Shown one piece after another: positions 1-6,980 of a stretch of 10,005 bases of DNA. The position numbers and the translations under genes were made by a program. Below the pieces are notes generated by a model. That model worked only from the letters and a program-made list of their open reading frames with translations, did no database searches and was not told the origin of the DNA. Positions within the stretch are counted from its first letter, which is position 1. Each line of letters begins with the position of its first letter. Origin of the DNA: Verrucomicrobiota bacterium (GTDB lineage Bacteria; Verrucomicrobiota; Verrucomicrobiia; Verrucomicrobiales; Akkermansiaceae); assembly GCA_026397695.1 (NCBI GenBank), contig JAPLUJ010000574.1:1-10005 (forward strand), read 5' to 3'.

Positions 1-1121
1 GGCGGAACTTGATAATCCGCCTTCGCCCGCAGCGGCCCTGGCGCTAGTCGTTGACCGCCCGCATCAGTCAGCGCTCCGCGCAAGGAACTCAAATCGTAAT
101 CCGGCGCTTTCGCCCCGGGGTTTCCGGTTAGAACCTGCCAGGCCCCCGTCTGCGCCGCGTGCAACGCCAGCACCGTCGGATAACACCGGACCTTCGCACC
201 TCTAACATCCAGCGGCGGACTGTCACCATTGCGGAACGTGGCCACCAGATAACGGGCGGAAATCCGCCGCTGCAAAGGAATCGCCAGCGCTTCCGTGGAA
301 ACACCGCGCTCACCCACCACCCGATAGAGCATGTTGCCAGCCAACGTTTCCATCCGGGATCCTCCATCCGCTGCCAACGTGGAAATAGTTAAGCTGCACG
401 CCCGGCTGAAAACCGCATCGGAAATGTCAAACCGCAACTCTGCCACATGCTGGTTGCGAGCCCCCAGATCCAGCGTCAACCGGGTCTCGCCGGTCACTTC
501 CTCGCGCGTGCCTAACAATACCGGATGCTCAACACTGGAGGGAGTCACCGCGACGGAAATCACCCGCACGCCCGTGAACGGAACCGGTTGGGTTCGTCCG
601 TCATCCACCGTGACACGAAAACCCTCCCAGTTCCCCGCTGGAACCGGCATCCTCATGCGTTCAGCCCCACCGGATTGTCGGAAGATCACCTCACCCGCCG
701 CCACGGACTGCCACTCGCCACCGCCCTTGCGTCCTTCGACAACCACCGACTTGAGAAACTCCCGCGCCGGGGAAACCAGATGAATGGCTTCTATCACCTC
801 GGTGGTGCCGGTGGCAACCTCGATCACCGTGGATCTGCCTGATAGAACCATCTTGAACCCCACCGCATCGCGCGCGCTGCCTTCACGCCGCACCGGAACT
901 TCTACAAGATACGGCGTCTCCACACCGGCGGGCGACACCACCCGCATATCCCCCAGATCCGGACGTGACACATCCAGCACCGGCGGCGGCACATCGAGCC
1001 GCACCATGCCGCCATTCGCTACCTCCAACAGCGCCTCCCACTGCCACGCCGTCCGGTCAGGGGCAGCAGCCGCGGAAAGGATGCCGGCAGATGCTAACAA
1101 GAGCACAATCGGGTGTTTCAT
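1..1121 (-). CDS. DUF3999-type exported protein, 3' end cut by the window edge
   Basis: The frame stays open from ATG at 1121 to the window edge, giving 373 codons without a stop; the C-terminus lies outside. The N-terminus (MKHPIVLLLASAGILSAAAA, then PDRTAWQWE) is a clear Sec signal peptide with a likely signal peptidase I site after the alanine run, so the body is periplasmic. The segment DLGDMRVVSPAGVETPY near residues 49-65 resembles the conserved start of DUF3999 proteins, where a 'DLRV...G...PY' block follows a short beta-rich stretch. The rest looks beta-rich with few hydrophobic helices; family members usually end in a C-terminal membrane helix, which would be beyond the edge. The start codon overlaps the stop of the upstream DUF2339 gene (ATGA), so translation is probably coupled. 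DUF2339-DUF3999 adjacency is a known recurrent gene pair, which supports the call. Molecular function is unknown. No Shine-Dalgarno is visible before the ATG, as expected for coupled initiation. Confidence 0.8.
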   Translation of the reverse strand, partial: MKHPIVLLLASAGILSAAAAPDRTAWQWEALLEVANGGMVRLDVPPPVLDVSRPDLGDMRVVSPAGVETPYLVEVPVRREGSARDAVGFKMVLSGRSTVIEVATGTTEVIEAIHLVSPAREFLKSVVVEGRKGGGEWQSVAAGEVIFRQSGGAERMRMPVPAGNWEGFRVTVDDGRTQPVPFTGVRVISVAVTPSSVEHPVLLGTREEVTGETRLTLDLGARNQHVAELRFDISDAVFSRACSLTISTLAADGGSRMETLAGNMLYRVVGERGVSTEALAIPLQRRISARYLVATFRNGDSPPLDVRGAKVRCYPTVLALHAAQTGAWQVLTGNPGAKAPDYDLSSLRGALTDAGGQRLAPGPLRAKADYQVP

Positions 1122-4100
1122 GATGGCTTGGCTTTGTCGAAGAACCGTTGATAGAGAAACGAGGCGAAGAACGCGATGACGGCCACGCCCACCAGCGCGC
1201 CCACGCGGAAGATGCTCTCAATCTCGCGCATATCGAAAAGAAACACCTTGAGCAAGGTCACCACCAGCAAACCGATGGCGGCGAACCGCGCGTATGTGGA
1301 TTCCTTCCATATCCCCATCCCTAACACACCAAGCGAAAACAATCCCCAGGCAATGCTGTAAATCATGTCGCGCTGGAAATTCCCGCCAAACCGGAACGCG
1401 ATGCAGCGCTCGCCCGGCAGCGTGAACCAGTCGGCGATCTCGATGTTGAGCAACAGGAACAACAACACCCCGCCAAATGCGAACAACACACCGCGCGGTT
1501 TGAATTCCTCCAATCTCCCGGCCGGATCCGTGAACCAGCGCGCGCCAAGAAACTGCGCCGCAGCCACCACCCCGTAAGCATACAAATGCCAGTTCCAAAT
1601 CGCGGTGCCGCTGCGCGGGTAATCGGCAAACACCGCCGGATTGAGTGTCAGACGGACGAAGGATATAACTAACAGTGCGAGGCCGGTGAGTTGCAACCCG
1701 GGATGTGGCACCCGCCGGAACAACCAAAGCAACAGCGCGCCTTCCATCGCCCAGCTCACCGTCAGCCATTGACGGTCGAACTGGATCGGAAACACCAGCG
1801 TGATGAACAACAAGGCGACTCCACCGAACCATGCCATTTGGCTGCGGTTGTTAGAATCCATGTTCGGAACCGCCCGGATCACCGCATACAGCGCGATCAG
1901 TGCCGGCACGGCAAACGCCAGTGGAACCAATCCCATCATCTCATTCGGCCACGCCCGCTTCACCAAATCATGAACTAACAAAAAATGGCCCACGCCCGAG
2001 AGCGCGCTGGCAATCCACGGCGCGGCCTGCCCCGCGCACGCCTTGCGGAATACAAACGGCAACACCAGAAACAACACGTAGAATCCCAGATACCACGACA
2101 GCGCCACCAGCGGGACCTCCGCCCGGAAATGATTCGTGTGCCAGACGGCTTCCACGGCGAGCGTGGCGATCAGCGCCGCCAGCACGAGCGGTCCATGTTT
2201 GGCCAAAACCGCCAATCCTGATAGAAGCACGACCATCAACAACGCCACCCCGAACACCGGCGACGGGTTGGCCACCGGCAGTTGTAACAACGCGAGAATC
2301 AATAACGCGAAGGGCAGCAACCCGGAACACACCGGCAGCATTGCGCCCACTGACATGTGGGGAGATGGCTCTTCTCCATCCGCTGGTTTTCCGCGATGCA
2401 GCCATTTTCCGGCTACCGCGAAGACCGCCGCAAAACCGGTGATCACCCACAAAAACGGCATCAACGAAGCCACCTGTGCCGGAATCCGTAGCAACCACAG
2501 TGCGGCCACCCCCATCGTCAACACCAACGAAACCAACACCGGCATCACCGCGCCCGTCGCCACCGCCAAAATAATAACTAACAAATCTACCATCAATATG
2601 GCCGCCCAGATGACCAGCGGCACCGGCGACAGGTGGAACACCGGCAACAACATCATCAACAGCACCAACGGCGCAACCCACGGGCCAGCCTGCAGCGGCA
2701 ACACCGCCGGGCTATCAGGCAAGCGCCGGGCAAGCACCACCGGCACCACCGCGTGCAATGCGCCAAATATCAGATATAGCACCAGCGCCCCGATCAGGTT
2801 CGCCGTCGTCAAATACGCCATCGACCACAGCGCCAGATGCAGGAATGCCAGGCCCGCCGCCACCACCTGCGCCGCCCCCCATTGCGGGCGTACCGCCACC
2901 ACCGCAATCACCGCGAGTTGGACCAGCAGCACGAATCCATACAACTGGAAATACCTCCCCGCCACTTGCTCGAACGTCAGCATCGCGAAGGCGAACAACA
3001 TCGCCGCCCCCGCCAATCCCAACACCGCGCCCGCGCAGTGCTCATCCATCTCCCGTCGCCGCTGGTTCAGCCACACGCCTGCTAGAAACACGGCCATGAA
3101 AAACACCGCAATACCCATCGGTATCAAGGTCTTCGGATCTTCGAAATACCGGCCGCGGGTGAAGAATTCATCATACCACCCGATCTGCATCAGCACCGTG
3201 CCGGCGGCGGCGGCACTCGTCAGGAAGCGCCAGCGACCATGCCGGGAAGCCGCTAACAGTCCGATATCCAACAGCGCGATGTAGCCGAAAAGCCCGAGCA
3301 CGTTGTCGCGTCCGGTGTGGACCAGCACTGGCGTTAGAAATCCGCCGAGCATCCCGAGCACCGCCACCACCAGCGCGTCGAGCCGCACCGCCACCAGAAA
3401 AGCCACCAGCGTGATCAAGCCCATCAATACAAACGTGAACACCGGCCCGAACGCATCGAACTTATAATAGGCGTGCGCCGCGAATGTCACCCCGTAAAGA
3501 ATCAGCACCCCGGTCGCGCAAAACGCCTGCGCCAGAACCCGGTACCGCGCATGCCGATGCGTCACCAAACCCCCGGCTAACAACCCGGCCCCGGTCACAA
3601 ACCCCAAGGCGACGCGCACCGCCGCCGGAATCCAATTGTGCTCAAACGCATATTTGACGAAAAAGATCACCCCGAAAAACATCGCCACCCCACCCAGCCA
3701 CGCGAACAGCTTCACGCCCATGAAGCGCTCCAGCGAAAATTCCTCCCGCGGCTGTTGCGGCGGGACCTCGCGCTCCTCCATCTGCACCGCTAGCGGAACC
3801 CGCCCGGCTTCCCAATCTGCCATCGCGTCTGGCAACTGAGACACCGGCCGCAGTAACGGCGGCGGCAGCGGCGGCGGCTGCTGCGGCGGAATTGCATCGG
3901 CGGCCTCTGCCCGCGCTTCACGCTCTGTCAAACTTTCAGGAATGCCGGCCAATTCCTCCTCCTCTGCCGCTGCGGGTGCATCGACTGGCTCCGGTTCTGG
4001 CAGATCAGTACCGCGCCGGCCGCGCATCATCCCACGTTCTAACAAAACAAAACGCTCCTGCAGGGCCCGCAGTTGCTCGCATGCCGCCGCGGCTTCTCTA

Positions 4101-4189
4101 GCGGCATTGGCCGCCTTCACCACTGCCACGATCGGCCCGATAATCACCCAAATCACCAATAAAACCAACAGAATGACGAGGCCTTCCAT
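1118..4189 (-). CDS. DUF2339 giant polytopic membrane protein
   Basis: About 1023 residues from ATG at 4189. A membrane helix (EGLVILLVLLVIWVIIG) is followed by an alanine-rich probable coiled coil (about residues 25-52) and an acidic, proline-rich linker to about residue 150 that contains PPQQPPPLPPP. Then comes the hallmark DUF2339 entry, SLERFMGVKLFAWLGGVAMF followed by FFVKYAFEHNW (about residues 152-186). The remainder is an almost unbroken series of hydrophobic helices, probably more than 20, ending in FFDKAKPS. It should sit in the inner membrane with the linker near the N-terminus. The function of the family is not established. The frame also allows a TTG start at 4213, adding MFRGFGNL; I prefer ATG because the membrane helix starts there and neither site has a good ribosome-binding sequence. 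It is first in the operon, with DUF3999 directly downstream and overlapping by 4 bp. The long plus-strand open frames opposite it are compositional shadows. Confidence 0.92.
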   Translation of the reverse strand: MEGLVILLVLLVIWVIIGPIVAVVKAANAAREAAAACEQLRALQERFVLLERGMMRGRRGTDLPEPEPVDAPAAAEEEELAGIPESLTEREARAEAADAIPPQQPPPLPPPLLRPVSQLPDAMADWEAGRVPLAVQMEEREVPPQQPREEFSLERFMGVKLFAWLGGVAMFFGVIFFVKYAFEHNWIPAAVRVALGFVTGAGLLAGGLVTHRHARYRVLAQAFCATGVLILYGVTFAAHAYYKFDAFGPVFTFVLMGLITLVAFLVAVRLDALVVAVLGMLGGFLTPVLVHTGRDNVLGLFGYIALLDIGLLAASRHGRWRFLTSAAAAGTVLMQIGWYDEFFTRGRYFEDPKTLIPMGIAVFFMAVFLAGVWLNQRRREMDEHCAGAVLGLAGAAMLFAFAMLTFEQVAGRYFQLYGFVLLVQLAVIAVVAVRPQWGAAQVVAAGLAFLHLALWSMAYLTTANLIGALVLYLIFGALHAVVPVVLARRLPDSPAVLPLQAGPWVAPLVLLMMLLPVFHLSPVPLVIWAAILMVDLLVIILAVATGAVMPVLVSLVLTMGVAALWLLRIPAQVASLMPFLWVITGFAAVFAVAGKWLHRGKPADGEEPSPHMSVGAMLPVCSGLLPFALLILALLQLPVANPSPVFGVALLMVVLLSGLAVLAKHGPLVLAALIATLAVEAVWHTNHFRAEVPLVALSWYLGFYVLFLVLPFVFRKACAGQAAPWIASALSGVGHFLLVHDLVKRAWPNEMMGLVPLAFAVPALIALYAVIRAVPNMDSNNRSQMAWFGGVALLFITLVFPIQFDRQWLTVSWAMEGALLLWLFRRVPHPGLQLTGLALLVISFVRLTLNPAVFADYPRSGTAIWNWHLYAYGVVAAAQFLGARWFTDPAGRLEEFKPRGVLFAFGGVLLFLLLNIEIADWFTLPGERCIAFRFGGNFQRDMIYSIAWGLFSLGVLGMGIWKESTYARFAAIGLLVVTLLKVFLFDMREIESIFRVGALVGVAVIAFFASFLYQRFFDKAKPS

Positions 4190-4527
4190 GAGATTGCCAA
4201 AACCTCTAAACAAACCCTAACCCTATGGCGAGCTAAAAATATGGAGCCTCGACATTCCTGTCGCGTTCTTAAAGCAATTGGAACGAAAAGAATCCGTTTC
4301 AACGCATCGAAAACCACTTCGGTCATGCAGGGCAGCCTGACTGACTGGAATCCTAATAATCGCGGGAAAACAGGCGAGCGATGTGTATGCTTATGTCTAT
4401 CCGCGCATGATCCCCTTTTTTGAGGAATACATGGATCCTTCCAACCCCTTATGTTTTAGTGTGTTTTCGTGGTACATAGCTCAGAATTCCGGTTCAATGG
4501 ATCAAGGGCGGTGATCGAAAAAGACGC
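4190..4527. other. Intergenic region between the divergent DUF2339 and Fic genes
   Basis: This stretch is visibly richer in A and T than the flanking genes and holds no convincing coding frame. It should carry the promoter of the minus-strand DUF2339-DUF3999 operon, but I could not find a well-spaced -35/-10 pair for it. Only short weak hairpins are visible (for example GACA/TGTC near 4252). A run of six T at about 4411-4416 is not preceded by a stable stem. Near its right end lie a degenerate CACGAA-like repeat (4447-4475) and the first of the Fic-promoter sites (TGATCGA at 4512-4518). Confidence 0.6.
4447..4475 (-). repeat. Degenerate CACGAA-type intergenic repeat
   Basis: Read on the minus strand this is GTACCACGAAAACACAC followed by TAAAACATAAGG. 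It shares the ACCACG-A-AACAC pattern with 9388-9417. From memory, arrays of the type ACCACGAAA-ACACGAAA are common between genes in Verrucomicrobiota and Planctomycetes; I cannot verify this here. The match is short and imperfect. Confidence 0.3.
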
Positions 4528-4564
4528 TTGTTATCGATCAATCCGGATTTACAATTGATCGATA
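4512..4564. promoter_or_regulatory. Predicted operator: 11-bp inverted repeat plus a third in-phase half-site
   Basis: TATCGATCAAT (4532-4542) and ATTGATCGATA (4554-4564) are perfect 11-bp inverted arms separated by 11 bp, so the arm centres are 22 bp apart, two helical turns. The core TGATCGA occurs once more at 4512-4518. The three cores (4512-4518, inverted at 4534-4540, and 4556-4562) are centred at 4515, 4537 and 4559, exactly 22 bp apart each. The arms cover the end of the -35 element, part of the -10 element and the predicted transcription start, the classic position of a repressor operator. The Fic protein itself has a C-terminal winged-helix-like domain and is the obvious candidate to bind here, but that is inference. 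Confidence 0.6.
4528..4555 (+). promoter_or_regulatory. Predicted sigma-70-type promoter of the Fic gene
   Basis: TTGTTA (4528-4533) and TACAAT (4550-4555) are separated by 16 bp, close to the consensus TTGACA-N17-TATAAT. Transcription would start about 4562, only about 7 nt before the Fic ATG at 4569, so the mRNA would be leaderless or nearly so. This agrees with the absence of any Shine-Dalgarno sequence there. The inverted repeat 4532-4564 overlaps the -35 element, the -10 element and the predicted start point. Confidence 0.55.
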
Positions 4565-4568
4565 CCGG

Positions 4569-5681
4569 ATGCCTCAATCGCTTAAATCATGGAACTGGCA
4601 GCTTTCCGATTGGCCGAATTTTCGCCATGACGAGAGCCGTCTTCGACCGTTGGAGGGAGAATTTCTCCGTCGATCCGGGGTGCATGTGGGTGCGATTTCC
4701 CACCTCGGAAAGGATGACAGGGAAACCCTGAGGGAGGAGATGCTTGGCGACGAAGCCCTTCTAACATCGAAGATCGAGGGCGAGTTATTGAATCGTGACA
4801 GCCTGCAATCATCGATTCGGAGGCTCTTCGGATTGGCCGGTGACGAACGAAAAGCGAGCCCTGCGGAAACGGGGATCGCGGAACTGCAAGTCGATGTTTA
4901 CCGGAATTTTGATCTGCCGCTTACGGCCGGGAAATTGTTCGATTGGCATCGCATGGTGATGCGGGGGCGGTGGGATTTGCGAACCGTGGGCGGCTACCGG
5001 CGGCACGAGGAACCGATGAGGATCGTCTCGGGACCCGTGCATGACCCGGTGGTGCATTTCGAGGCCCCACCTTCATGCGCAGTGGACGCCGAAATGCGTC
5101 AATTCATCGAATGGTTCAACCGTCCGCTCGGGTCCCTGAGCGGCCTTGCGCGGGCGGGGGCCGCCCACTTGTATTTCGAGTCCATCCATCCCTTCGAAGA
5201 CGGCAATGGCAGGATCGGACGGGCGATCGCGGAAATGGCGCTTTCGCAAGCTTGCGGCCAACCGACCTTGATCGCCCTGTCATCCGTCTTGGAAAAACGG
5301 CGCGGTCGCTATTACGAGGCATTGGGCGTCGCCAGTCGGTCTAACGAAATCACCGGCTGGCTGGAGTTTTTCGCAACGATGGTCTTGGAGGCCCAGGAAC
5401 TCAGTCTCAGGCGAGTCGAATTCCTGATTCAAAAGGCCAGGTTTTTCGACCGCTATCGCGACCGCCTGAATCCCCGTCAGGAAAAGGTGGTTCTGCGGGT
5501 GTTCCGCGAGGGCCTTGATGGCTTCAAGGGCGGTCTCAGTTCGCAGAACTACGTCAGCATCACGCAGTGTTCCACTGCCACGGCGACGCGGGATCTGGCG
5601 AAACTGGTGGAGTTGGGAGCGCTGATCCGCACCGGCGAACGGAAACACGCGCGATATTCATTGGCCTTGGTGGGAGTGTGA
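4569..5681 (+). CDS. Fic family protein (DUF4172-Fic-winged helix), probable adenylyltransferase
   Basis: 370 residues. Fic enzymes usually transfer AMP from ATP to hydroxyl groups of target proteins. The N-terminus (WNWQLSDWPNFRHD, residues 8-21) is typical of DUF4172. An inhibitory helix motif T-S-K-I-E-G (66-71) fits the (S/T)xxxE(G/N) consensus, with Glu70 expected to block productive ATP binding; its N-terminal position makes this class II. The flap region is GGYRRHEEPMRI (141-152). The catalytic loop HPFEDGNGRIGR (207-218) is fully canonical, with His207 as the catalytic base. The C-terminus (about 295-370) looks like a winged helix: SITQCSTATATRDLAKLVELG, then a basic wing. The architecture and length resemble the SoFic-type proteins of known structure. 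The first ATG fits the domain start. It stands alone, convergent with panC, behind its own promoter and palindromic operator, suggesting autoregulation. The target protein cannot be read from sequence. Confidence 0.92.
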   Translation: MPQSLKSWNWQLSDWPNFRHDESRLRPLEGEFLRRSGVHVGAISHLGKDDRETLREEMLGDEALLTSKIEGELLNRDSLQSSIRRLFGLAGDERKASPAETGIAELQVDVYRNFDLPLTAGKLFDWHRMVMRGRWDLRTVGGYRRHEEPMRIVSGPVHDPVVHFEAPPSCAVDAEMRQFIEWFNRPLGSLSGLARAGAAHLYFESIHPFEDGNGRIGRAIAEMALSQACGQPTLIALSSVLEKRRGRYYEALGVASRSNEITGWLEFFATMVLEAQELSLRRVEFLIQKARFFDRYRDRLNPRQEKVVLRVFREGLDGFKGGLSSQNYVSITQCSTATATRDLAKLVELGALIRTGERKHARYSLALVGV

Positions 5682-5684
5682 TCA

Positions 5685-5703
5685 AGGCCGGTCCCCCGGG
5701 CCT
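5685..5703. terminator. Possible terminator hairpin after the Fic gene
   Basis: AGGCCGG (5685-5691) can pair with CCGGGCCT (5696-5703) around a TCCC loop, with one bulged G. It begins 4 nt after the Fic stop, in the 90-bp gap between the convergent Fic and panC genes. No T-run follows on either strand, so intrinsic termination is uncertain. Confidence 0.35.
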
Positions 5704-5771
5704 CGCGCAGAAGGATGTCTGAACTCCTACAGCCCCATCCGCAAGTGTCACGTTATTTTTCAGAAGAGGTA

Positions 5772-6608
5772 TTATTTCACCGCCACGTGATCGATGAGCC
5801 GCACGTCGCCGTAAAACACCGCCGCCGCCAACATCGCCGGGCGTGTTAGGGTGGTCACCGGCTGCAGGGTTTCCGCATCGACCAGTTCCAGATAATCGAT
5901 TCGGGCCAGTGGCGAGGCCTCGATTCCCGCGCGCGCCGCTTCAAGGATGTCCGCCACCCCGCCCAGCTTCACCGCATCCGTTAGAGCACGGTGGATGCGC
6001 GGTGCGTCGGCACGCTGCTTGTCCGTTAGGCGCGCGTTGCGCGAGGACATTGCCAGGCCGTCGGACTCCCGCACCGTCGGGCATGCGAGAATCTCCACCG
6101 GCACGTCCAGATCCCTGACCATCCGGCGGATCACAGCTAACTGTTGGAAATCCTTCTCGCCGAACACCGCCGCATGACAGCCGCTCAACAGGAATAATTT
6201 CAAAACCACGGTGCAGACGCCGTCGAAATGCCCGGGCCGCGCGGCCCCGCACAACCCGCGCGACAACAACGACTCGCTCACCGTCACCGAGCGGTCGGGA
6301 AAATACATCGCCCCTGCATCCGGCGCGAATACCACGTCCACCCCGGCGGCCCGGCATTGCTCAAGGTCGCTGGCCATCGGCCGCGGATAGGCCTCCAGAT
6401 CGTCGCTCCGGTCAAACTGAATGGGATTCACAAAAATCGAAACCACCACCACCCCCGCCGGCCCCGCCGCATCCCGCGCCCGCTTCACCAGCTCGATATG
6501 CCCGCGATGCAGCGCCCCCATCGTCGGCACCAACACCCGCCGCCCCTCCACGCCGCCGTATTCCATCAGCAATTCCCTCAACTCCGCACCCGTCGCAACC
6601 ACCTGCAT
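5772..6608 (-). CDS. panC: Pantoate--beta-alanine ligase (pantothenate synthetase)
   Basis: 278 residues from ATG at 6608. PanC joins pantoate and beta-alanine using ATP (via pantoyl-adenylate) to make pantothenate, the precursor of coenzyme A, in the cytoplasm. The family signatures are all present: PTMGALHRGH (residues 28-37; the nucleotidyltransferase HxGH site), FVNPIQF (about 59-65), PGHFDGVCTVVLKLF (about 125-139), FGEKDFQQL (about 149-157) and DGLAMSSRN (183-191; the KMSKS-equivalent loop). Length is normal for the family. The open frame extends upstream to a TTG at 6662, but ATG 6608 begins with the expected MQVVATGAELRELL and has a weak AGGGTGA about 5 nt upstream. No panB or panD is visible in the window. 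The 5' region carries two strong hairpins (6732-6795) and a possible small ORF overlapping the panC start, so a structured leader is possible. Confidence 0.96.
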   Translation of the reverse strand: MQVVATGAELRELLMEYGGVEGRRVLVPTMGALHRGHIELVKRARDAAGPAGVVVVSIFVNPIQFDRSDDLEAYPRPMASDLEQCRAAGVDVVFAPDAGAMYFPDRSVTVSESLLSRGLCGAARPGHFDGVCTVVLKLFLLSGCHAAVFGEKDFQQLAVIRRMVRDLDVPVEILACPTVRESDGLAMSSRNARLTDKQRADAPRIHRALTDAVKLGGVADILEAARAGIEASPLARIDYLELVDAETLQPVTTLTRPAMLAAAVFYGDVRLIDHVAVK

Positions 6609-6706
6609 GCCGTCACCCTGACATGCCGCCTCCCCACCCGCAACCCGCAAAAAACACCGCAAAAACTCTTGCGCTTAGCCCGCTTCATCTGCCGCCGCAA
6701 CGTCAA
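6578..6706 (-). CDS. Possible small basic ORF (42 aa) overlapping the panC start
   Basis: GGAGGAA (6711-6717) lies 6 nt before a TTG at 6706, the best Shine-Dalgarno match I see in the window. The frame runs 42 codons (LTLRRQMKRAKRKSF..., then mostly Arg, Val and Gly) and ends inside panC, overlapping its first 31 bp in another frame. The peptide is extremely basic. GCCGCC (6719-6724 on plus) and GGCGGC (6691-6696) could pair and enclose the ribosome site and start codon in a 22-nt loop. It could be a leader peptide or a chance frame in GC-rich leader DNA. I recognise no family, and the TTG start weakens the case. Confidence 0.22.
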   Translation of the reverse strand: MTLRRQMKRAKRKSFCGVFCGLRVGRRHVRVTACRWLRRVRS

Positions 6707-6980
6707 ATAATTCCTCCAGGCGGCTTAAGATGCGGGGCCGCCGGACCAATAACGGCGACCCCGCCCAATGCTGGAGAAAACCCGATAACTCCAGCTATTT
6801 GTCGCAACGCGGCAGGTACACCAAACCTGAGGAAACCTTCCGCGCACAACATTCAACACCCCTCTGCGCAGCAAGTCGCACAAAGATTTTCGGATTATTT
6901 GAAACAAGCGCTTGCGCCATCCCTGAAACCATGGAATTCGTACGTTGTGCTTTCCCGTAACCCTTTGTCTGCCCGATCCC
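6609..6980. other. Intergenic region between the divergent panC and hypothetical genes
   Basis: The panC-proximal part (6609-6800) holds the small-ORF candidate and the twin hairpins described separately. The remainder (about 6800-6980) shows one small 5-bp hairpin (CAGGT 6813-6817, ACCTG 6825-6829). It must contain the promoter of the plus-strand gene at 6981, yet no -35/-10 pair with acceptable spacing stands out. I see no coding frame of its own here. Confidence 0.5.
6732..6795 (-). promoter_or_regulatory. Twin hairpins in the predicted panC leader
   Basis: In the panC direction the first hairpin is GCTGGAG (6789-6795), loop TTATCGGGTTTT, CTCCAGC (6770-6776): a perfect 7-bp stem. The second is GCGGGGTCGCCG (6753-6764), loop TTATTGGTC, CGGCGGCCCCGC (6732-6743): a 12-bp stem. 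On the minus-strand RNA its only non-Watson-Crick position is a G-U pair; on the plus strand the same position is a C-A mismatch, so the RNA is better folded in the panC direction. Both loops begin UUAUYGG. No U-run follows, so a simple terminator is unlikely. A regulatory leader or a protein-binding site is possible. I do not recognise a known riboswitch. Confidence 0.4.

Noticed and set aside
2136..3284. Long plus-strand open frame (382 codons) opposite DUF2339
   Set aside because: Low-complexity Thr/Asn/Ala-rich translation without domains; it is the antisense shadow of a GC-rich membrane-protein gene.
4209..4222. Telomere-like TTAGGG repetition (AGGGTTAGGG on the minus strand)
   Set aside because: Only about two units, in a bacterial intergenic region; better explained by the general CTAAC/GTTAG bias.
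4405..4440. Intrinsic terminator suggested by TTTTTT after GATCCCC
   Set aside because: No stable stem precedes the T-run, and no plus-strand gene lies upstream that would need it.
5569..5771. Minus-strand open frame continuing past panC into the Fic 3' end
   Set aside because: Antisense to the Fic coding region, with a composition-driven translation and no recognisable domain.
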